A DNA stretch of 64,000 nucleotides, taken from Usitatibacter palustris (GTDB lineage: Bacteria > Pseudomonadota > Gammaproteobacteria > Burkholderiales > Usitatibacteraceae). The position numbers were made by a program, and so were the translations under genes. This document shows positions 17,098 to 25,509 of the stretch, one piece after another. Under the pieces are notes generated by a model. It made no database searches and was not told the origin of the DNA. It worked only from the letters and a program-made list of their open reading frames with translations. Location: assembly GCF_013003985.1 (NCBI RefSeq), contig NZ_CP053073.1, positions 3,348,001 through 3,412,000 of the forward strand. The letters are read 5' to 3'. Positions within the stretch are counted from its first letter, which is position 1. Each line of letters opens with the position of its first letter.

Positions 17098-17294
17098 GAC
17101 TCAGTCTCGGGGATCTGCTTGAGCAGCGCTTCGATGCGCGCCTTCGCCGCGGCGAGCTTTTCGCCCACGCGCACGTTCTCGTCGGTGCGGGAAGCGATCT
17201 GCTGGCGCAGGTCGCGATTCTCCTCCCGCAACGTTTTCAGCCGCTGCACGAGCAGGGAGAGCTTCTCCTCGAGCGCCGAAAGTTCCGGTTCCAT
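17094..17294 (-). CDS. Small coiled-coil protein, ZapB-like (TIGR02449 family)
   Basis: A 66-residue, almost wholly helical coiled coil (LEEKLSLLVQRLKTLREENR, then DLRQQIA and VGEKLAAAKARIEALL). This size and pattern, together with the position directly upstream of zapA, fits the TIGR02449 family, thought to act with ZapA in division. I chose the ATG at 17294; the frame continues upstream without a better start and crosses the cobalamin riboswitch region on the other strand. The start is 46 bases from the nearest end of the btuB leader signals, so the two genes share a divergent promoter region. Confidence 0.8.
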   Translation of the reverse strand: MEPELSALEEKLSLLVQRLKTLREENRDLRQQIASRTDENVRVGEKLAAAKARIEALLKQIPETES

Positions 17295-17373
17295 GACAGC
17301 CACCCTATTGGAAAAGCCCCAGCGCGTCAATGCATAAGCTGCTCTTTTGAAAGTGGTTTCGAGCGGAAGGGGT

Positions 17374-17545
17374 ATCATTGCGCCAGCGATTGGATGCTCG
17401 GGAAGCCGGTGAAAAGCCGGCGCTGCCCCCGCAACGGTATGCGAAGCGTGGACCGCCAGTAACCCGCCACTGCGACCCCTGGAAAGGGGCCGTGGGAAGG
17501 CGGCGGTCAGGACTCGCAAGCCCGGAGACCGGTCCCATCGCGCCG
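17374..17545 (+). promoter_or_regulatory. Cobalamin (adenosylcobalamin) riboswitch
   Basis: The leader contains the core in the right order: gggaagccggtgaaaa, then ctgcccccgcaacgg, gccagtaacccgccactgc, a ggcggcggtcagg segment, and the B12 box aagcccggagaccgg (17517-17532). It lies about 95 bases before the btuB ATG. Binding of a cobalamin lowers expression of B12-uptake genes, usually by masking the ribosome-binding site. A TTGAAA at 17347-17352 and TATCAT at 17373-17378 might be the promoter, but the spacing (20 bases) is poor. Confidence 0.93.
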
Positions 17546-17640
17546 GAGGAACGAACACGGAGCGTGTCCCCGTGTCTTTCCATATCGAGAACCTGCAGCC
17601 TGCGGGGACGCTTGCTGCGCGGAGGAAGGAAACCATCTCC

Positions 17641-19485
17641 ATGAAAGTATTGCCCTTTGCGGGCCTCGTCGGGCTCGCAAGCCTCGGCTCGCAAGCCCAG
17701 GTGCCGTTGACCGCTTCACCGCCCTCCGTGGATACCGTGGTCGTCACCGCGACGCGAAGCATGCGGCCCGATGCCGCCACTTTGCGCGAGGCCATCGTCA
17801 TCACGCGCGCCGACCTCGAGAATGCCGGCACGCAATCGCTCGCCGATATCCTGTTGCGGCGCGCGGGCGTCGAGATACGCGGCACGGGCGGACCCGGCCA
17901 ACCAGTCGGTTTGATGATGCGCGGCGCGGGTACGGCGCAGACGCTGATCCTCATCGACGGAATCCGCGCCGGTTCCGCCACGGTCGGCACGACGTCGATC
18001 GAGAACATTCCGATCGAGCTGATCGAGCGCATCGAGATCGTCAAGGGACCGCTGTCGAGTCTCTACGGGTCGGACGCGATCGGCGGCGTCGTGCAGATCT
18101 TCACGCGCGGAAAATCCGTTCCGCACCTGTTCGTCTCCGCCGGATACGGCGAGGACAGCGACGGACGCGTCGCGGCCGGCGTCACCGGCGCCGACCAGAA
18201 CAACTCGTTCTCGCTGTCGGCCGGCGGCCGCAAGGTCGATGCGCCGAGCGCAACGAACGCGCGCTCGTTCTGCCACGACGAGGACCGCGATCCCTACAAG
18301 AACGCGTTCGCCGAAGCCAAGTACTCGCGCAAGCTCTGGCAGGGCGAGACGATCGCGGTCAACACGTTCTACTCGCGCGGCAAGACGCATTTCGACGGCT
18401 GCCCCGACGACCTTGGGAATCGCCACGACGACCTGAACGACCAGTCGATCTTCGGCGCGGGTATCACTTCCTCGACCGAGTTCTATCCCGGATGGACGAG
18501 CCGCCTCAGCTACGGGTTCGGGCAGGACGAGATCGAGACGACGGGCGCCTTCACCTCGAACTTCCGCACTCGCCAGAACCAGATCACGTGGATCAACGAA
18601 TTCGTGACGAGCCCGGGGGGTGTCGCGCTCATCGGCCTCGAGGGCCTGCGCCAGGAGGTCTCGTCGAACTCCGCATTCACCCAGGATCATCGCGATATCG
18701 GCTCGATCTTCGGCGGCGTCAACGAGACGTGGCAGAACCAGCGGCTCGAGGCGAGCCTGCGCTACGACCGCGATGACCAGTTCGGCAACCGCACCACGGG
18801 CTCGTTCAGCTACGGCGTGCCGTGGCAGGGTGTCGGCCTGGTCTCGACGACGTACGGCGAAGGATTCCGCGCGCCCACGTTCTTCGACCTCTACGGTCCG
18901 GCATCGGATTTCTACCAGCCCAATCCGGATCTTCGTCCCGAGCGCAGCAAGAGCGTCGAGTTCTCGGTCCGCGCCAACCCCGGCAGCGCCTGGGGCTGGA
19001 AGGCGACCTACTTCGACAACCAGATCGAAGACCTCATCACCTACGACTTCGCCACGATGAGCTCGCAGAACGTCGCCCGCGCGCGCATCAAGGGCGTCGA
19101 GGCTTCGGTGAACGGTACGTACTGGGGTGTGCGCATTCGCGGCAACCTCACCGTGCAGCGACCCGAGGATGAGGACACGGGTTACCGGTTGCAGGGACGC
19201 GCGAAGCAGTTCGGAACGGTGGACCTGTCGCGCGACTTCGGCGACTGGACCACGGGCCTCTCGGTCCTGGGGAGCGGTGATCGCTTCGACTCGCGCAACG
19301 AATCCGAAGCGAGCCGGCTGCCGGGCTATGCGGTCGTGGATGCACGCGTTCGATACCGGTTCGACAAGCGCTGGGCCGTGGACGTGATCGCCACGAACCT
19401 GCTCGACAAGCGCTACGAGACGTCGGTGGGCTACGACGCGCCGCGTCGCGGCGTCTTCCTGAAGGTGACCTTCGACGCGTTCTGA
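17641..19485 (+). CDS. btuB: TonB-dependent vitamin B12 receptor
   Basis: A 614-residue outer-membrane receptor. A signal peptide ends near Ala19, and the TonB box DTVVVTATR is at 31-39. The plug domain contains IELIERIEIVKGPLSSLYG and DAIGGVVQI, and the barrel ends in a C-terminal phenylalanine (FLKVTFDAF), as needed for Bam-mediated insertion. Length and cobalamin riboswitch control make BtuB the best call. The ATG at 17641 follows a gaggaagga ribosome-binding site. No periplasmic binding protein or BtuCD genes follow; instead a convergent minus-strand gene ends six bases away, with no terminator visible between. Confidence 0.92.
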   Translation: MKVLPFAGLVGLASLGSQAQVPLTASPPSVDTVVVTATRSMRPDAATLREAIVITRADLENAGTQSLADILLRRAGVEIRGTGGPGQPVGLMMRGAGTAQTLILIDGIRAGSATVGTTSIENIPIELIERIEIVKGPLSSLYGSDAIGGVVQIFTRGKSVPHLFVSAGYGEDSDGRVAAGVTGADQNNSFSLSAGGRKVDAPSATNARSFCHDEDRDPYKNAFAEAKYSRKLWQGETIAVNTFYSRGKTHFDGCPDDLGNRHDDLNDQSIFGAGITSSTEFYPGWTSRLSYGFGQDEIETTGAFTSNFRTRQNQITWINEFVTSPGGVALIGLEGLRQEVSSNSAFTQDHRDIGSIFGGVNETWQNQRLEASLRYDRDDQFGNRTTGSFSYGVPWQGVGLVSTTYGEGFRAPTFFDLYGPASDFYQPNPDLRPERSKSVEFSVRANPGSAWGWKATYFDNQIEDLITYDFATMSSQNVARARIKGVEASVNGTYWGVRIRGNLTVQRPEDEDTGYRLQGRAKQFGTVDLSRDFGDWTTGLSVLGSGDRFDSRNESEASRLPGYAVVDARVRYRFDKRWAVDVIATNLLDKRYETSVGYDAPRRGVFLKVTFDAF

Positions 19486-19491
19486 CGAACG

Positions 19492-20136
19492 CTACGTGCG
19501 CACGAGGTAGCCGCGGGGCGCGAAGGTCGCCCCGAACTTGTGCTCGCGCACCGGGTCGTGGAGCAGCAGTCCGGGAGATTCCTTGTGGAACTCCTCGAGC
19601 GCTTCCCACGGCCCCGGTCCGTGATCCGGGCGAAGCGGGTGCCCGTTCACGATGGTGTCTTCCACGATCACGTAGTCCCCACGCTTGAGCGGCGGGATCC
19701 ACGCGCGCAATTCGCGCAGCACGTGGTCGCGCGAATGATCGGAGTCGAGGATCAGGAGGATCGGCGAGCGCTTCTCCGGCAGCAACGCGAGCGCCTTCGC
19801 GACCATCTCCGGCGAACCGCTGTCGCCCACGAGGAAATTGATCCGCGGATGCGAAGCGACCTGCCGCGAGGCCGCGTCGACGTCGCACGACACGACGAAG
19901 CCCGCGCTGTTGCGCGCCGCGAGCGTCTCCGCGAAGAAGAGCGCGGACCCACCGTGGCGCGTGCCCGTCTCGACCACGTAGTCGATGCCCCGCTCGAAGA
20001 TGATCTCCTGGTAGTTCCAGATATCCGCGGGAAACTTGAGCGTGCGGATACCGTGCCACGTCATGTACTTCCAGACGTTGCCATCGTGGAACCACTGGAC
20101 GTAGGCCGACCCTTCCGGGGGCATGCTGCTGCTCAT
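19492..20136 (-). CDS. CmcI-like (cephalosporin hydroxylase family) SAM-dependent protein
   Basis: A 214-residue protein with IDYVVETGTRHGGSALFFAE (about 50-69) as a SAM-binding motif I, LLILDSDHSRDHVLRELRAW and DYVIVEDTIVNGHP. This combination is typical of the CmcI/RhaI family, which contains sugar O-methyltransferases despite the hydroxylase name. In the setting of a glycan cluster it most likely methylates a sugar hydroxyl. The start overlaps the stop of the upstream fusion gene by four bases. It is the last gene of a five-gene minus-strand chain and converges on btuB. Confidence 0.8.
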   Translation of the reverse strand: MSSSMPPEGSAYVQWFHDGNVWKYMTWHGIRTLKFPADIWNYQEIIFERGIDYVVETGTRHGGSALFFAETLAARNSAGFVVSCDVDAASRQVASHPRINFLVGDSGSPEMVAKALALLPEKRSPILLILDSDHSRDHVLRELRAWIPPLKRGDYVIVEDTIVNGHPLRPDHGPGPWEALEEFHKESPGLLLHDPVREHKFGATFAPRGYLVRT

Positions 20137-21665
20137 GGCTTCACTCCGACGACGCGCATGTCGCGCGGTTCGCGCAGCTTGAATTGCGCGGGCTCCTGGC
20201 GAATGTCCTGGAGGCCGACGTCGGCGAGCAGCGCGCGCAGCGATTCCGGGGTGTAGCCCCAGCGATGGATCATCAGCGGATCCTTCCACGCCGGGTCGCC
20301 GTAGAAGACCCACATCGTGCGCTGCCCGTCCTTGTCCTCGCGCGAGAACTGCGCGGGATTCTCGAGGAAGGTGCGGCAGGCACTTTCCAGGTTGGGGCAT
20401 TCGACGACCATCTTCCCGCCCGGCTTCAGGACGCGCACCCACTCGCGCAGCACATCGCGAATTTCCCAGCGCCAGAAATGCTCGACGACGTGGACCGAGA
20501 GGATCTCGTCGGCCGTCGCGTCGGCGAAGGGCACGAGATCGTGGAGATCGCAGATCACGTCGGGCTTCATGCCGGCGCGCGCCTCGACCACGTCCACGTT
20601 CACGTAGCCCGGGAGGATCTTGTCGCCGCACCCGAGGTTGAGCCGCATCGGTCGCGCATCGCGCTCGCCGAGCGCCGCCGCCCAGCGGCGCCCGCATTCG
20701 AAGGCCGAATGGTCGCGCGCGATCCGGCGCTGCGCTTCGCGCATTCGCGTCTCGGTGCCGGCCGGATCGTCGAGGGCCGCCTGCACGGCCTTCGCGAGGT
20801 CCTGGCCCACCGGAACGATGTCGGCAAAAGGCATGTACGAAGGCACGGGGTCCGCGACGACGAAGCGCCCGGCCCACAAAGGCTCGATGAGACGGTTGGG
20901 ACTCTTCGCGGCCTTCTGGTCGCCGTCGACGACCGGAATCCAGACGAGGTCGCAGGCTTCGAACGCCTTCCACGTCGCTTCGAGGGACCACGGCTGGTAC
21001 TCGACGCGCAAGCGCGAGGAATCGATGCCGAGCGAAGTAGCGAACTGCGCCACGAACGTCGCGGAGTCATTGGACGGTGTCGTCAGGACTGTGAGCCGCA
21101 CCGGCATCACGTCGGCGAGCGCCTTCAACTGCGCGCCACGCGCGACGAGACCATTCAGGTTCGATCCATGGCCGAACCACAACACGCGCAAAGCCGGCAG
21201 CTGCGGCGCGAATTTCGGGAATCGCCGCGGACCCTCGACGGGATCCGTGACGACGATCGCTTCGCGGCCCGTGTGCTTGAGGATCGCCGCGGCCATCGTC
21301 TCGGTGCTCGCGACCACGGTGTCCGCGAGCTCCACGAGCTTGCGCTGGTGCGCGCCGTGTTGCGCGTGCTCGAAATGGTCATCGCAGAAATCGACGACGA
21401 CTTTCACGCCGCGCGCCTTCATCCCGGCGGCGAGCGTTTCGTTCTCCGCGTGAAAGCTCTTGGAAATCACGAGCACATCGCACGGGTTCTGCGTCACCGA
21501 CGCGGGCCAGCCGTCGGCGGGCAGCGCCGCAAGCTGTACCTGGTGGCCAAGCCGCGCGAGCTGCTGCGCGGGAATGAGTACGCGGTAGCGCGCGGATGCG
21601 AGGTCGGAGGTCGCGCCCGCCGGACCCTGGCGCAGCGGGGCGACGGTGGTGAAGAGGATCTTCAT
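20133..21665 (-). CDS. Glycosyltransferase-methyltransferase fusion protein
   Basis: A 510-residue two-domain protein. Residues 1-339 look like a GT-B glycosyltransferase: SARYRVLIPAQQLARLGH at the start, WFGHGSNLNGL in the middle, and KSPNRLIEPLWAGRFVV, a donor-site-like block. Residues 340-510 form a class I methyltransferase with LNLGCGDK (342-349), DLHDLVPFADATADEI and EWVRVLKPGGKM. Residue 340 is a methionine, so the second domain could be an ancestral separate gene, but there is no stop between them. Probably adds and then methylates a sugar. The start at 21665 overlaps the upstream methyltransferase gene by four bases. Confidence 0.8.
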   Translation of the reverse strand: MKILFTTVAPLRQGPAGATSDLASARYRVLIPAQQLARLGHQVQLAALPADGWPASVTQNPCDVLVISKSFHAENETLAAGMKARGVKVVVDFCDDHFEHAQHGAHQRKLVELADTVVASTETMAAAILKHTGREAIVVTDPVEGPRRFPKFAPQLPALRVLWFGHGSNLNGLVARGAQLKALADVMPVRLTVLTTPSNDSATFVAQFATSLGIDSSRLRVEYQPWSLEATWKAFEACDLVWIPVVDGDQKAAKSPNRLIEPLWAGRFVVADPVPSYMPFADIVPVGQDLAKAVQAALDDPAGTETRMREAQRRIARDHSAFECGRRWAAALGERDARPMRLNLGCGDKILPGYVNVDVVEARAGMKPDVICDLHDLVPFADATADEILSVHVVEHFWRWEIRDVLREWVRVLKPGGKMVVECPNLESACRTFLENPAQFSREDKDGQRTMWVFYGDPAWKDPLMIHRWGYTPESLRALLADVGLQDIRQEPAQFKLREPRDMRVVGVKP

Positions 21666-22258
21666 GGATCGGTCTTGCGCGTGCCGGTCATGTTGACCAT
21701 GAGATAGGGCAGGTACTTGCGCTTCACGCCTTTCCCGTCGTCCACGAGTGCCGCCAGCTTGTCGTCGACGGTCGGGACCTCCCCGCCCCCGGTGATCTCG
21801 AAGAATTCGCCTGGCGTCGTGGACGAGTAGTAGAGATCCGACCAGTCGAAGCGATCGAACAGCGACATCACGCCCTTGTGCGAGAAACGAAAGTAGTCGT
21901 CGGGGTACGGGTGGTAGCGCCATACCCACGGCACCGACATGTACAGCTTGCCGCCGGGACGGAAGAGCCGCGAGAGATTCTCCGCGAAGACCCAGGGCTT
22001 CTCGACATGCTCGAGCACCGAGCAGCAGATGCCGAGCGAGAAATAGCCTTCCTTCAGGGATCCGATGCCCTTCGTGAGGTCCGCGACGACATCGACGCCC
22101 GGTCCTTCGGCCATGTCGACGCCGACGTACTCCACGTCGGAGTAGTGGTCGCGGAAGGTCGACGTCGAGCCGTATTCCTTGCTGCCGATCTCGAGGACCG
22201 GCCCGTCCGCCTTGGGAATCAGGTGGCGGAGGTACGCGAGCTGGTTGTAGTCCCCCAT
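21662..22258 (-). CDS. SAM-dependent methyltransferase
   Basis: A 198-residue class I methyltransferase with VLEIGSKEYG (21-30) as motif I, the acidic VGVDMAEGPGVDVVADL (45-61) and CCSVLEHVEKPW plus LFRPGGKLYMSVP further on. Substrate unknown; its position between a TPR-methyltransferase gene and a glycosyltransferase-methyltransferase fusion suggests glycan methylation. The ATG at 22258 shares a base with the stop of the upstream gene. An in-frame extension upstream overlaps that gene and was not used. Confidence 0.82.
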   Translation of the reverse strand: MGDYNQLAYLRHLIPKADGPVLEIGSKEYGSTSTFRDHYSDVEYVGVDMAEGPGVDVVADLTKGIGSLKEGYFSLGICCSVLEHVEKPWVFAENLSRLFRPGGKLYMSVPWVWRYHPYPDDYFRFSHKGVMSLFDRFDWSDLYYSSTTPGEFFEITGGGEVPTVDDKLAALVDDGKGVKRKYLPYLMVNMTGTRKTDP

Positions 22259-23667
22259 CAGCCCGGCAGCATCTCGAAGAGGTACAGGCGCCCGTGGACG
22301 GGTTTGCCGTCCTCCTTGCGAAGGACCGTGTCGCGCTCGTCGACGAGCGCGCATCCGGATTTGGCGGCCAGCGCCTTCACGTACGCATCCGAGTGCGCAT
22401 AGCGGCCCGTGCGGGCCAGCCTGAAGTCCTCGCCCTCGCCCGCACCGTCGAGGCGCTCCACCGAGAACGCGAAGAGGCCGCGGGGCGGCAGCGCATGGCG
22501 CGAGGCACGGAACACCGGAGCGAGATCGCCCACGTAGACGAACACGTCCACGGCGGTGACGAGGTCGAACGACGCCGCCTCGCGTCCTTCGAGGAATGCG
22601 GCGACCTCCATTTCGGCGAGCTCATCGAAAACGGCCCGCTCGCGCGCCTTCTCGAGCATCTTCCCCGAGAGGTCCACGCCCACCATGTACGAGGCGTGCG
22701 GCCGCAGGAGGATTCCCGAGAGTCCCGTGCCGCAGCCCAGATCGGCGATGCGCATCTTCGGACGCGACTTGAACACGGGCTCGAGGAACGCGATGAATTC
22801 CTGCGGCGTGCGGTATTCGAGGTCCACGGTGAGGCGCTTGTCGAAATCGGCGGCGAAACGATCGAAGAAGTCGCGCACGAACGTATCGGGCGCGCGGCCC
22901 ACCTTCACGCCGGCGATCGAGTCGCGCAGGTAACGGATGCCTTCGTTGTCCGGATCGATGGCCAACGCGCGGTCAAGACAGGGAACGGCTTCCTTGTCGC
23001 GCCCGGCCATGTAGAGCTGTTCGCCCAGCGAGATCCACGCATCGGCGAAGTCCGGGCGAATCGCGACGGCGCGCCTCAGGTGCTCGATCGCCTTCTCGCC
23101 CTGCTTCAATTTTCCGTAGGCGCTCGCGATGTTGTTGTGGGCGGTCGCGAAGTCCGGCTGCAGGCTCAGGGCGCGCTGGAGGTGGCGCACGGCGTCCTCG
23201 AACCGGCCCATGGCGATTTCGCTCACGCCCAGGCCATTGAGCACCGGCACCACGTCCGGTTTCATCCGGAGCGCGCGCGAGTACTGCTCCGCGGCTTCGT
23301 CGAACCGCTGCGCGGTCTCGAGCAGGTTGCCGAGGTTGGCGCGCGCCTCGAAGAACATCGGCCGCAGCTCGAGGGCACGACGGTAGGCGTGGATCGCCTC
23401 GGCGGGGCGACCGACGGCCGCGAGGCACACACCCTTGGTGAAATGGAACTGGGATTCGGCGCCGTCGAGCTCGACCGCCTTTTCAACATGCGCGAGCGCA
23501 TCGGCGTGGCGATTCTGGAAGAGCGACGAAATCGCGAGGATGTAGTGGGCTCGCGCGGTGCCCGGGCTTTGCCCGATCACGTGGCGGGCGGCGGCCTCGC
23601 CCTGCGCGAACTGGCCCGCGTAGACCGCGTCCTCGCCGTGCTGGAGGAGCTTCGCGAGTTCGCTCAT
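22258..23667 (-). CDS. TPR protein with C-terminal methyltransferase domain
   Basis: A 469-residue protein. Residues 1 to about 260 are seven or so tetratricopeptide repeats (for example AIHAYRRALELRP, AAEQYSRALRMKP, AVRHLQRALSLQPDFATAHNN and AIEHLRRAVAIRP). A class I methyltransferase follows, with FFDRFAADFDKRL and IADLGCGTGLSG. This TPR-methyltransferase layout is recurrent in proteobacterial glycan loci, where the TPR part may dock a protein or sugar carrier. The stop overlaps the next methyltransferase gene, and the start overlaps the preceding gene by four bases. Confidence 0.85.
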   Translation of the reverse strand: MSELAKLLQHGEDAVYAGQFAQGEAAARHVIGQSPGTARAHYILAISSLFQNRHADALAHVEKAVELDGAESQFHFTKGVCLAAVGRPAEAIHAYRRALELRPMFFEARANLGNLLETAQRFDEAAEQYSRALRMKPDVVPVLNGLGVSEIAMGRFEDAVRHLQRALSLQPDFATAHNNIASAYGKLKQGEKAIEHLRRAVAIRPDFADAWISLGEQLYMAGRDKEAVPCLDRALAIDPDNEGIRYLRDSIAGVKVGRAPDTFVRDFFDRFAADFDKRLTVDLEYRTPQEFIAFLEPVFKSRPKMRIADLGCGTGLSGILLRPHASYMVGVDLSGKMLEKARERAVFDELAEMEVAAFLEGREAASFDLVTAVDVFVYVGDLAPVFRASRHALPPRGLFAFSVERLDGAGEGEDFRLARTGRYAHSDAYVKALAAKSGCALVDERDTVLRKEDGKPVHGRLYLFEMLPG

Positions 23668-24377
23668 TTCTTCCCGGCCTCGGCCGCGATCCGGACGCGC
23701 TGCTGGCTTTCGAGCACGAGGTCACGTTCGCGGAACCATTCGCCGGCGTAGTCGGAGCCCTCGTATTCCTTGAACCAGGGACCGCCCACGGTGAAGTGGA
23801 CCAGCGCCGCGTCATCCCGGTAGGGATCGTGGCCCACGAGGTGGTTCCACGCAGTCGGGATCTCGCCGATGAGGTTGTCGTCGCCCAGCCACTTGAACTG
23901 GTGGAGCTGGAGGCCGGTCGCGGTGTTCACGAACTCGGGCGTCAGCGCCTTGCAGCGTCCGCAGTTCAGGAGCATCACCGAGGACCAGTTCTTCTTCTCG
24001 TATTTCGTCTGCACGGCGCCGAGGAACTTGGTCTGCTCCTGGGGGACGTGGTTGTGCTTGACCACCTGGACGGCATAGCGCTCGTCGCGCTTCGCCCAGA
24101 GCCCGGCGATGTCGGCGCGCACGAGCATGTCGCAGTCCATGAAGATGGCCCAGCCCTCGTAGCCCGCGAGATGGGGCACGAGGAAGCGTGAAAAGGCGAA
24201 GTCCGTCGATTGCATCGGGACCCGCTCGCGGGTGAAGACCTTGCCCAGCTGCGAAAGCATCACGGGCGACACGCTCACCGGCTCGGTGGCGTGGCGGTGG
24301 ATGCTGTGCGAGAGGACGTGGAAGGCGACGGTTTCGGCCGCGTCGAAGCCGATGAAGACACGAATCATGGCGGGCAT
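23664..24377 (-). CDS. Glycosyltransferase, GT8-like GT-A fold
   Basis: A 237-residue protein starting IRVFIGFDAAET and carrying the metal-binding DxD motif as FMDCDML (79-85; Asp81 and Asp83). NWSSVMLLNCGRC and PTAWNHLVGHDP are donor/acceptor blocks found in short GT8-like or capsule-associated transferases. It has no signal or membrane segment. I chose ATG 24377 because gtgaggg sits seven bases upstream; an alternative ATG is at 24368. It is the first gene of the minus-strand chain 24377 to 19492 and is divergent from the heptosyltransferase gene at 24439. Confidence 0.75.
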   Translation of the reverse strand: MPAMIRVFIGFDAAETVAFHVLSHSIHRHATEPVSVSPVMLSQLGKVFTRERVPMQSTDFAFSRFLVPHLAGYEGWAIFMDCDMLVRADIAGLWAKRDERYAVQVVKHNHVPQEQTKFLGAVQTKYEKKNWSSVMLLNCGRCKALTPEFVNTATGLQLHQFKWLGDDNLIGEIPTAWNHLVGHDPYRDDAALVHFTVGGPWFKEYEGSDYAGEWFRERDLVLESQQRVRIAAEAGKK

Positions 24378-24438
24378 TTTACCCTCACCCGCCATCCCCG
24401 AGCCGCAGGGGTGCCGCCCATAGCATAATGGGCCGCCC

Positions 24439-25509
24439 ATGGTGCCCGACGCGATCAATCTTTCCTCGGTCCAGCGCATCCTCGTGGTCAAGCTGCGCCA
24501 CCACGGCGATGTGCTCCTCTCCTCGCCCGTGTTCCAGGTGCTGCGCAACCGCGCCCCGCACGCCGAGCTCGATGCGCTGGTGTACGCCGATACGCGCGAC
24601 ATGCTCGCGGGGCACCCGGCGATCGCGAACCTGCACACGGTCGATCGCGCCTGGAAAAGGCAGGGGCTGGTTGCGCAGGCCCGCCACGAAGGGGCCTTGA
24701 TCAAGACGCTCTCCGCGCGCAAGTACCAGCTGATCTTGCACCTCACGGACCACTGGCGCGGCGCCTGGCTCGCGCAGGCCCTGCGGCCGCGCTGGTCCGT
24801 CGCCCCGAACCGCGCGAGCCGCTTCTGGCGCTGGAGCTTTTCGCACCGCTATCCCGTCGCCGCTTCGCGCCACACGGTGGAAACCAACCTCGATGCCCTG
24901 CGGCGTGTCGGCGTGTATCCCGAGGAATCGGAAAAGCGCCTCGTGATGGAGCCCGGTCCCGAGGCGACCCAGCGCGTCGATGCCCTCCTGGCCGCCCAGG
25001 GTCTCGCGCCAAAGAGCTTCATCCATGCGCATCCGACCTCCCGCTGGCTCTTCAAGGCGTGGACCGAAGCGAAGAACGCGGAATTGCTCCGTGCGCTCGT
25101 GCGCGACGGCCACCGCGTCGTCGTGACCTGCGCGCCCGATGCCCGCGAGCAGGCAATCCTTGGCCGCATCCTCGCCGCGGCCGGCCCCGGCGTCACGGAT
25201 CTCTCCGGCCAGCTCACGCTGCGCGAGATGGGCGCGCTCACGGGGCGCGCACGGCTTTTCTTCGGCGTGGACTCCGCGCCGATGCATATCGCCTCCGCCA
25301 TGGGCACGCCCGTGGTGACGCTGTTCGGCCCCAGCGGCGAGGCGATGTGGGGACCGTGGATGGTTCCGCACCGCATCGTGACCAGCGGCCACCCCTGCCG
25401 GCCATGCGGCAACGACGGCTGCGGCGGCGGGAAGATCAGCGAGTGCCTCACGCAACTTCCCGTCGAACGCGTGCACTCGGCGATCAACGACCTGCTGGCG
25501 CGCCCTTGA
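24439..25509 (+). CDS. waaQ: Lipopolysaccharide heptosyltransferase, GT9 (WaaQ/RfaQ-like)
   Basis: A 356-residue GT9 protein. ILVVKLRHHGDVLLSSPVF (14-32) is the N-terminal acceptor motif, FIHAHPTSRWLFKAWT the mid-region, and FFGVDSAPMHIASAMGTPVVTLFGPSG the conserved ADP-heptose-site block. This fits the putative LPS heptosyltransferase III (WaaQ) group, which adds a branch heptose to the inner core. It begins the plus-strand LPS core run (waaQ-like, GT4, msbA, GT4, GT9). Exact linkage cannot be told from sequence. Confidence 0.85.
   Translation: MVPDAINLSSVQRILVVKLRHHGDVLLSSPVFQVLRNRAPHAELDALVYADTRDMLAGHPAIANLHTVDRAWKRQGLVAQARHEGALIKTLSARKYQLILHLTDHWRGAWLAQALRPRWSVAPNRASRFWRWSFSHRYPVAASRHTVETNLDALRRVGVYPEESEKRLVMEPGPEATQRVDALLAAQGLAPKSFIHAHPTSRWLFKAWTEAKNAELLRALVRDGHRVVVTCAPDAREQAILGRILAAAGPGVTDLSGQLTLREMGALTGRARLFFGVDSAPMHIASAMGTPVVTLFGPSGEAMWGPWMVPHRIVTSGHPCRPCGNDGCGGGKISECLTQLPVERVHSAINDLLARP

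Noticed and set aside
20646..20649. Split of the GT-methyltransferase fusion into two genes at residue 340
   Set aside because: There is an internal Met but no stop codon, no clear ribosome-binding site and the frame is continuous.
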